DNA of 9,744 nucleotides, from NCBI GenBank assembly GCA_945871335.1, contig CAMBWM010000075.1, positions 1-9,744 of the forward strand, written 5' to 3'. The DNA comes from Polaromonas sp. YR568. GTDB lineage: Bacteria; Pseudomonadota; Gammaproteobacteria; Burkholderiales; Burkholderiaceae. Positions within the stretch are counted from its first letter, which is position 1. Every line of letters begins with the position of its first letter. Shown in pieces: positions 5,326 through 9,744 of this stretch. The notes beneath the pieces were generated by a model. It saw only the letters and a program-made list of their open reading frames with translations, did not search any database and had not been told where the DNA came from. The translations under genes and the position numbers were made by a program.

Positions 5326-6144
5326 TTAAGGCTGCTCGGTGAAAAACGCTTCCAGCAAGGCTGCAAAAGCGGCCGGCTGCTCCACCGCGCTCAGGTGAGC
5401 CGCCGGCAGGCTAGCGAGTCTGGTGCCGGGCAGGCTGCTGACGATGGCTTCAGACAGCGCGGGCGGCGTGGCTTCGTCGCGGGTGCCGGCAATCACCAGT
5501 GCCGGGCAGCGGATGCCGGCGTTGCTGCTTCTGAAATCTATGCCGGCCACGGCAGCGCAACTGGCGACGTAGGGCGCCGCGGCCATTTTTTCGAGACGCT
5601 GGCGCAGGTCCGCCAACAGCGCGGCGCCGCCGCCAGCCACATCGGCGCGAAACTCAGGGGTAAACCAGCGCTCAATCGCAGCGGCAGCAATCGCGCCGAT
5701 GCCTTGCGACTGGACGGTGGCCATGCGCGCATGCCACATGGCGCGCGCCGTGTCGTTGTAGTAATTAGCGGCGTTGGCGATGGTGATGCTTTTGACCAGT
5801 TGCGGATAGCGCGCTGCCAGTGACTGCGCCGTCATGGCGCCCATGCTCAGCCCGACAAAGTGGACGGGGCCGCCGGCCTGCGCCCGGATCAGCGCAGCGG
5901 CGTCATCGGCCAGCATGTCCATGCTGTACGGTCCGGCCGGCGCTTCGGACTGTCCGTGCCCGCGATGGTCATAGCGCAAGACCGTGAAGCGCTGCTTGAG
6001 GATGGAGGCCACGCCATCCCACATGCCCAGCTCACAACCCAACGCATGGCTGAGCACCACCACCGGGCCTTGACCTTCGCGGATTGAATGCAAACGAGGC
6101 AATGCGTCAACTGGGTAGGATGCGGACGAGGTGGACGAGCTCAT
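5326..6144 (-). CDS. alpha/beta hydrolase, 3-oxoadipate enol-lactonase (PcaD)-like
   Basis: A 272-aa alpha/beta hydrolase resembling 3-oxoadipate enol-lactonases, which hydrolyse the enol-lactone of the beta-ketoadipate pathway. It shows SHALGCELGMWD (32-43) at the oxyanion region, YDHRGHGQS (58-66), nucleophile Ser100 in GLSMGAM, Asp223 in GTRDEATPP and His250 in AAHLSAVEQP. These follow the PcaD pattern closely. AAGG lies five bases upstream of the ATG (6142-6144). A 123-base gap separates it from the upstream PcaC-like gene; the two families act in succession in protocatechuate degradation and are often adjacent or fused. No pcaGH, pcaB, pcaI or pcaJ is nearby, so the natural lactone may differ. 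A non-lactone ester or acyl substrate cannot be excluded. Confidence 0.85.
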   Translation of the reverse strand: MSSSTSSASYPVDALPRLHSIREGQGPVVVLSHALGCELGMWDGVASILKQRFTVLRYDHRGHGQSEAPAGPYSMDMLADDAAALIRAQAGGPVHFVGLSMGAMTAQSLAARYPQLVKSITIANAANYYNDTARAMWHARMATVQSQGIGAIAAAAIERWFTPEFRADVAGGGAALLADLRQRLEKMAAAPYVASCAAVAGIDFRSSNAGIRCPALVIAGTRDEATPPALSEAIVSSLPGTRLASLPAAHLSAVEQPAAFAALLEAFFTEQP

Positions 6145-6267
6145 GGTTTCCTTGTGATCTGGCGTGCAAAAAAAGCGCAGGCAGCAGTCCCAGAGATGTT
6201 AACGCTGATGATGGCAGTCAAACGGGCCTGCCGAGCAGCGCGATGTGTCACTTCACGAGAACAAGGC

Positions 6268-6663
6268 TCACAAACCTTTTTCGCGCAAGATCGCGCCGGC
6301 CACCGAGAACGCATGGTTGGCCGCCGGCACGCCACAGTAAATGGCGGCCTGAATGATCACTTCCTTGATTTCGTCCGGCGACAGGCGCGACTCAGGTGGG
6401 CCGTCCAGGGCGGCACGCACGTGCATCGCAAATTCTTCATAAGCTTTGAGCGCAATCATGGTGGACAGCACCATCAGGCGGCGCGTCTTGTCACCCAGGG
6501 CTGGCCGGCCCCAGACCTCTTGCCAGGCGTAGCGGGTGATGAGATTTTGAAACTCGGCATTGAAATCATTGACATTGGCCAAAGATTTATCGACCCAAGC
6601 ATCACCCAGCACGCGCCGGCGGTTGAGCATGCCTTGTTGGTAATTTTTGTCTGTTTCACTCAT
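6268..6663 (-). CDS. carboxymuconolactone decarboxylase (PcaC) family protein
   Basis: A 131-aa, single-domain protein, the usual length of PcaC. It shows the block ITRYAWQEVWGRPALGDKTR (42-61), the helix containing EEFAMHVRAAL (76-86, with Glu76/Glu77 and His81 in the conserved places) and the signature IYCGVPAANHAF (108-119). The similarity is to 4-carboxymuconolactone decarboxylase proper, not to the AhpD-like branch, since there is no CxxC. PcaC decarboxylates gamma-carboxymuconolactone to the enol-lactone used by PcaD. The PcaD-like gene follows immediately downstream. An AGAAAG stretch precedes the ATG (6661-6663). A short insertion after HVRAALDG (about 88-94, PPESRLS) lengthens the loop relative to the PcaC I remember. 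Pathway identity is uncertain because the rest of the pca genes are absent. Confidence 0.9.
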   Translation of the reverse strand: MSETDKNYQQGMLNRRRVLGDAWVDKSLANVNDFNAEFQNLITRYAWQEVWGRPALGDKTRRLMVLSTMIALKAYEEFAMHVRAALDGPPESRLSPDEIKEVIIQAAIYCGVPAANHAFSVAGAILREKGL

Positions 6664-6804
6664 GTGCTTCTTTCTTACTTTTGGGCTTTGAACAGGGCCA
6701 CCGATTACTTCAGGCTTGCGCCGCAGCCAGGTTAGACAGCAACACCGCGTGCCCTGGCTTCAAGGCATGCAGCACGCTGTCAGCGGCCATCTGTACATCC
6801 GGCC
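6664..6804 (-). other. 141-base gap with a coding-like tail overlapping the reductase 3' end
   Basis: Between the AroE-like and PcaC-like genes the minus strand contains an open frame running out of the 3' end of the AroE-like gene (in another frame) and stopping with TGA at 6710-6712. Its last 26 codons, from an ATG at 6788-6790, read MAADSVLHALKPGHAVLLSN followed by LAAAQA. It has G or C at most third positions, like the real genes here. There is no ribosome-binding site good enough to call a gene. It may be the decayed end of a lost gene or chance. The gap also holds the 6-bp inverted repeat GCGTGC (6747-6752)/GCACGC (6772-6777), without a T-run. Confidence 0.25.
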
Positions 6805-7644
6805 TTAAAACGTAGCCTGAATCGCTGCGCGCAGCTCGGGCGTGATGTCGGGCAAGACCCCGAACCAAGACGCAAACGCCGGCCGGGCCTGGTTCAGCAA
6901 CATGCCCAAGCCATTGACTGTGCGGTGACCGCGCAGCCGGGCTTGTGCCAGCAGGTCTGTTTCCATGGGAAGGTAAATGGCATCCGAGACCATGGCCGCC
7001 AGCGGCAGCGCATCAAGCTTCACATCGAGCGGCAGCTGGCCATGCATGCCCAGCGTGGTGGTGTTGACCAGCAGGCTGACGCCGGCCATAGCCTCGTTAC
7101 GCTCTGACCATGAGACCACCTTGACCCGGTCGCCAAAGTCCTCGGCAATCACCTGCGCCCGCTCCAGCGTGCGGTTGGTGATGCGCAGCTCAGGGACGCC
7201 CTCGTCCAGCAAGGCCACCACAATGGCACGCGCCGCGCCGCCGGCACCGAGGATCAAAGCCGGCCCCGCATCGCCGCGCCAGGTCGGGTCGGCATCGCGC
7301 AGGCTTTGGATATACCCCGCCCCGTCGTTGTTCATGCCCAGCAGCCGGCCGTCAGGCTGAACCACCACCGTGTTGATGGCCGCCACCCGACGCGCGGCCG
7401 GATGCAGTTCATCCATCAAAGCCATGGCGCTCACCTTGTGCGGCACCGTGACGTTGCAGCCGGCAAAGCCCAGTGCGTGCAGGCCGCGCATAGCGGCCTC
7501 CAAACGGTCGGGGTGCACCGGCATCTGGACATAAGCGCCCTTGAGCCCGTACCGGGCTATCCAGTGGTTGTGAATGGCAGGCGAGCGCGTGTGCGCCACC
7601 GGCCACCCCATCACCCCGGCCAACACAAATGGTGTGTCTGACAT
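6805..7644 (-). CDS. shikimate/quinate dehydrogenase family protein (AroE-like)
   Basis: A 279-aa protein with full AroE architecture. The substrate half has AHTRSPAIHNH (17-27), GCNVTVPHK (62-70, catalytic Lys70), AINT (89-92) and NNDGAGY (105-111, catalytic Asp107). The Rossmann half has ILGAGGAARA (131-140) and NRT (157-159), the basic patch that usually selects NADP(H). The C-terminal GLGMLLNQA keeps the conserved Gln252. AroE interconverts 3-dehydroshikimate and shikimate; paralogues oxidise quinate or other hydroxy-acids. The first of the two substrate-binding serines is Thr19 here, and NTDG reads NNDG. With the catabolic surroundings these point to a non-biosynthetic paralogue (inference). 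ATG 7642-7644 is chosen because AAAGGA lies ten bases upstream. An in-frame TTG 22 codons earlier (7710) lacks a ribosome-binding site and would add an atypical tail. It lies 75 bases after the Mo-hydroxylase gene. Confidence 0.88.
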   Translation of the reverse strand: MSDTPFVLAGVMGWPVAHTRSPAIHNHWIARYGLKGAYVQMPVHPDRLEAAMRGLHALGFAGCNVTVPHKVSAMALMDELHPAARRVAAINTVVVQPDGRLLGMNNDGAGYIQSLRDADPTWRGDAGPALILGAGGAARAIVVALLDEGVPELRITNRTLERAQVIAEDFGDRVKVVSWSERNEAMAGVSLLVNTTTLGMHGQLPLDVKLDALPLAAMVSDAIYLPMETDLLAQARLRGHRTVNGLGMLLNQARPAFASWFGVLPDITPELRAAIQATF

Positions 7645-7719
7645 GCGCTGGTATTCCTTTGACACTTTGCTTGGTTTGAAATAACGTAAAGCCCGACTGT
7701 AGACGCTCAAGGTCTCGCG

Positions 7720-9744
7720 TCAGTCGTGCATGAGCGTCCAGACGCGTGCGGGTGACAACGGCATTTGCAACAGGGGTGCCTTCGCAGCCATGCCGGCGCG
7801 GCTCAGAGCGTCAGCCACGGCGTTGGCAACGCTGGGGGTGGCGCCTATGGTGCCCAGTTCGCCCACGCCTTTGACACCCAGCGGGTTGTTCAGGCAGGGC
7901 ACGCTGGTATCAAGCTCAGTTTTGAAATCAGGGCTGTCGTCGGCGCGCGGGGCGGCGTAGTCCATCAGGCTGCCTGTTACGGGCTGGCCGGTTTCGCGGT
8001 CATACACCAGGTGCTCGCAGAGGGCCTGACCAATGCCTTGGACGGCGCCACCGTCAAGTTGTCCACGCACAATCATCGGGTTGACCACACGGCCGACATC
8101 GTTGACCGAGGCGTAAGCCACCACGGTAACGTGGCCGGTCAAAGGGTCGATCTCGACTTCGCTGATATGGCAAGCGTTGGGCCAGCTGGGTCCGCTGACA
8201 GCGGTGGTGGACTGCATGAAGATGCGCTGGTCGGGCTGGCGGCCAGCCAGTGAAAAAATATCCGTGGCCAGGTCGGTGCCGGCCACTTGCAAGCGACCGT
8301 TGCGGTACTCGATGTCCTGCGCGGCGGCTTCAAACTCCTGAGCGGCCAGGCGCTTAGCCTCGGCAATAGTGCGCTCAGCACCCTCACGCATGGCCGAGCC
8401 GCCGGTGAAGATGGAGCGCGAACCCGCGCTGCCGAAACCGTCGCCCCGGTCGGTGTCGCCCAGCACCACGCGCACCTGCGACATAGGTACCCCAAACGCG
8501 TCGACCACCAATTGGGCGAGCGAGGTCAAAATGCCCTGCCCCATGCCGTTGACGGCTGAAAATACCTCGATCATGCCGTCAGCCTGCACCGCCACGGTGA
8601 CGGTTTCTTCCAGAGCATTGCCGCCCGTCCACTCCAGAAAAGTCGCAATCCCCAAACCACGTAATTTGCCGCGCTGCTTGGATTGCGCCGCGCGTGCATC
8701 AAAGCCTTGCCAATTGGAGAGCAGCAGCGCTTGGTCCATGATGGCTTCAAAGTGGCCGCTGTCATAGGTTTGGGCCATCGGGTTGGTGTAGGGCATCTGC
8801 GTGGGGGCAATGAAGTTGCGCCGGCGCAGCGCCAGTCGGTCCATGCCCATCTGCCGCGCCGCCTCGTCCATCAAGCGCTCTATGTTAAAAATCGCCTCCG
8901 GCCGGCCGGCACCGCGGTAAGCGCCAGTGGGCGTGGAGTTGGTCAGCACGGCCTTGAAATGAAAATCGATGGTCTGGATGTCGTACACGCTGGTCTGCAC
9001 CCAAGGCCCGATCATGACCTGGATGGTGACGCCGGCGCCGGTGGCGTAGGCACCCACATTGGCCAGCGTGGCCAAGCGCAGCGCCAGTATTTTGCCGCTG
9101 GCGTCCAGCGCCATCTCGGCGCGGGTTTCAATGTCACGGCCGTGAGATGCCGAAATGAATTCGTCGCTGCGCTCCGACACCCACATGAGTGACCGCTTGA
9201 GCGCGCGTGCGCAAAAGGCCACAGCGATGTCCTCGGGGTAGACGCCGGTTTTCATGCCAAAGCCACCACCCACATCACCGACGATCACGCGCACATCGGC
9301 CTTGGCAATGCCCAACGCATCGCAAACCGAATTACGAACACCCGAGGGCATCTGCGTGCTCATTCGAATGGTCAGGCGTCCGGTCTCGGCATCCAGCAGG
9401 GCCAGCAGAGTACGCGGTTCCAGACTCAAGGGCGCAAGGCGTTGGTTAACCAGGTCCAGCGTCACCACATGAGCTGCGCGCGTAAACGCCTCGGCCGTTG
9501 CCTCAGCATCGCCATAGCGGGTTTCACCAGCCAGGTTGTCGGCGGCATCACTCAAAAGGGGCACATCTGCAGCAATGGCATCACTCAGGTTGACCACCAT
9601 GGGCAGCTCTTCGTAGTCGATGACCACGGCTTCGGCGGCGTTGCGCGCCTGCTCCAGCGTGAGCGCAACGATGGCGACCACCGCCTCGCCCACAAAGCGC
9701 ACACGCTCATGCGCCAGCGCGCGACGCTCAGGTGCCGCGCAGGG
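7720..9744 (-). CDS. molybdenum hydroxylase large (catalytic) subunit, xanthine dehydrogenase/CoxL family (5' end cut by window edge)
   Basis: The 674 visible residues run in-frame to the window edge. Family members are about 770-800 aa, so roughly the first 100 residues are missing; the GTG at 9700-9702 lies inside the domain and is not the real start. RVRFVGEAVVAIVA opens the visible part, the usual end of the first aldehyde-oxidase a/b hammerhead. GGGFGMK (9250-9270) is the Mo-pterin domain signature. AYRGAGR (8902-8922) is the form-II loop, not the AYRCSFR of true CO dehydrogenase. The catalytic glutamate is at 7858-7860 in GVGELGTIGATPSVANAVADAL. Such enzymes hydroxylate N-heteroaromatics, purines or aldehydes at the Mo centre and need a 2Fe-2S subunit and an FAD subunit, expected just beyond the right edge. 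It is the first visible gene of the right-hand minus-strand unit. The substrate is not readable from sequence; an N-heterocycle would fit the amidase-rich neighbourhood. Confidence 0.93.
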   Translation of the reverse strand, partial: PCAAPERRALAHERVRFVGEAVVAIVALTLEQARNAAEAVVIDYEELPMVVNLSDAIAADVPLLSDAADNLAGETRYGDAEATAEAFTRAAHVVTLDLVNQRLAPLSLEPRTLLALLDAETGRLTIRMSTQMPSGVRNSVCDALGIAKADVRVIVGDVGGGFGMKTGVYPEDIAVAFCARALKRSLMWVSERSDEFISASHGRDIETRAEMALDASGKILALRLATLANVGAYATGAGVTIQVMIGPWVQTSVYDIQTIDFHFKAVLTNSTPTGAYRGAGRPEAIFNIERLMDEAARQMGMDRLALRRRNFIAPTQMPYTNPMAQTYDSGHFEAIMDQALLLSNWQGFDARAAQSKQRGKLRGLGIATFLEWTGGNALEETVTVAVQADGMIEVFSAVNGMGQGILTSLAQLVVDAFGVPMSQVRVVLGDTDRGDGFGSAGSRSIFTGGSAMREGAERTIAEAKRLAAQEFEAAAQDIEYRNGRLQVAGTDLATDIFSLAGRQPDQRIFMQSTTAVSGPSWPNACHISEVEIDPLTGHVTVVAYASVNDVGRVVNPMIVRGQLDGGAVQGIGQALCEHLVYDRETGQPVTGSLMDYAAPRADDSPDFKTELDTSVPCLNNPLGVKGVGELGTIGATPSVANAVADALSRAGMAAKAPLLQMPLSPARVWTLMHD

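Noticed and set aside
6210..6232. GGCAG/CTGCC inverted repeat in the gap between the PcaC-like and PcaD-like genes, as a terminator or operator
   Set aside because: Only a 5-bp stem with a 10-base loop and no T-run; repeats of this size are expected by chance.
7645..7710. Upstream TTG start extending the AroE-like protein by 22 residues
   Set aside because: The extra residues are not AroE-like and no ribosome-binding site precedes the TTG, whereas AAAGGA precedes the ATG at 7644.

Overview
The window is a GC-rich, densely packed stretch that looks like a catabolic (accessory) region of a betaproteobacterium. A member of the Burkholderiales or Comamonadaceae is my best guess, from codon use, gene style and the family mix; there is no marker gene to prove it. 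Nearly everything is encoded on the minus strand. There is no rRNA, tRNA, insertion sequence, CRISPR array or transporter in view, no transcription-regulator gene, and no gene-free stretch longer than about 145 bases.

Reading the minus strand from the right edge, a first transcription unit (about 9744 to 4031) contains: the catalytic large subunit of a molybdenum hydroxylase (5' end cut by the window edge), a shikimate/quinate dehydrogenase-like reductase, a 4-carboxymuconolactone decarboxylase (PcaC) family protein, a 3-oxoadipate enol-lactonase (PcaD) family hydrolase, the ribosome-rescue hydrolase ArfB, and a second alpha/beta hydrolase. ArfB is separated from the lactonase by 12 bases and overlaps the second hydrolase by 4.

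A second minus-strand unit (3915 to 1377) starts after a 124-base gap that holds a perfect 8-bp inverted repeat (3988-4009) overlapping a consensus -35 box. It encodes a cysteine amidohydrolase of the N-carbamoylsarcosine amidase/isochorismatase fold, then two PuuE-type (allantoinase-like) polysaccharide-deacetylase-fold proteins. All three are coupled by overlapping stop and start codons. This unit converges, with a 4-base gap, on a plus-strand gene (806-1372) that appears to fuse a 4-oxalocrotonate-tautomerase-like N-terminus to a SnoaL/NTF2-like domain. Divergent from that gene, at the left edge, is an Asp/Glu/hydantoin racemase family protein lacking the second catalytic cysteine. A possible 17-codon upstream ORF overlaps an alternative GTG start of the racemase gene.

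Taken together (inference), the cluster looks like a pathway for an N-heterocyclic or cyclic-amide compound. The Mo-hydroxylase would hydroxylate the ring. PuuE-like hydrolases would open a cyclic amide, the CSHase-like amidase would release the nitrogen, and the racemase-like protein would act on an intermediate. This mirrors the logic of hydantoin/allantoin pathways (racemase, ring-opening hydrolase, carbamoyl amidase). The PcaC/PcaD-like pair, the AroE-like reductase, the second hydrolase and the tautomerase would process the carbon skeleton. The substrate cannot be read from the sequence, and no ring-cleaving dioxygenase is present in the window.
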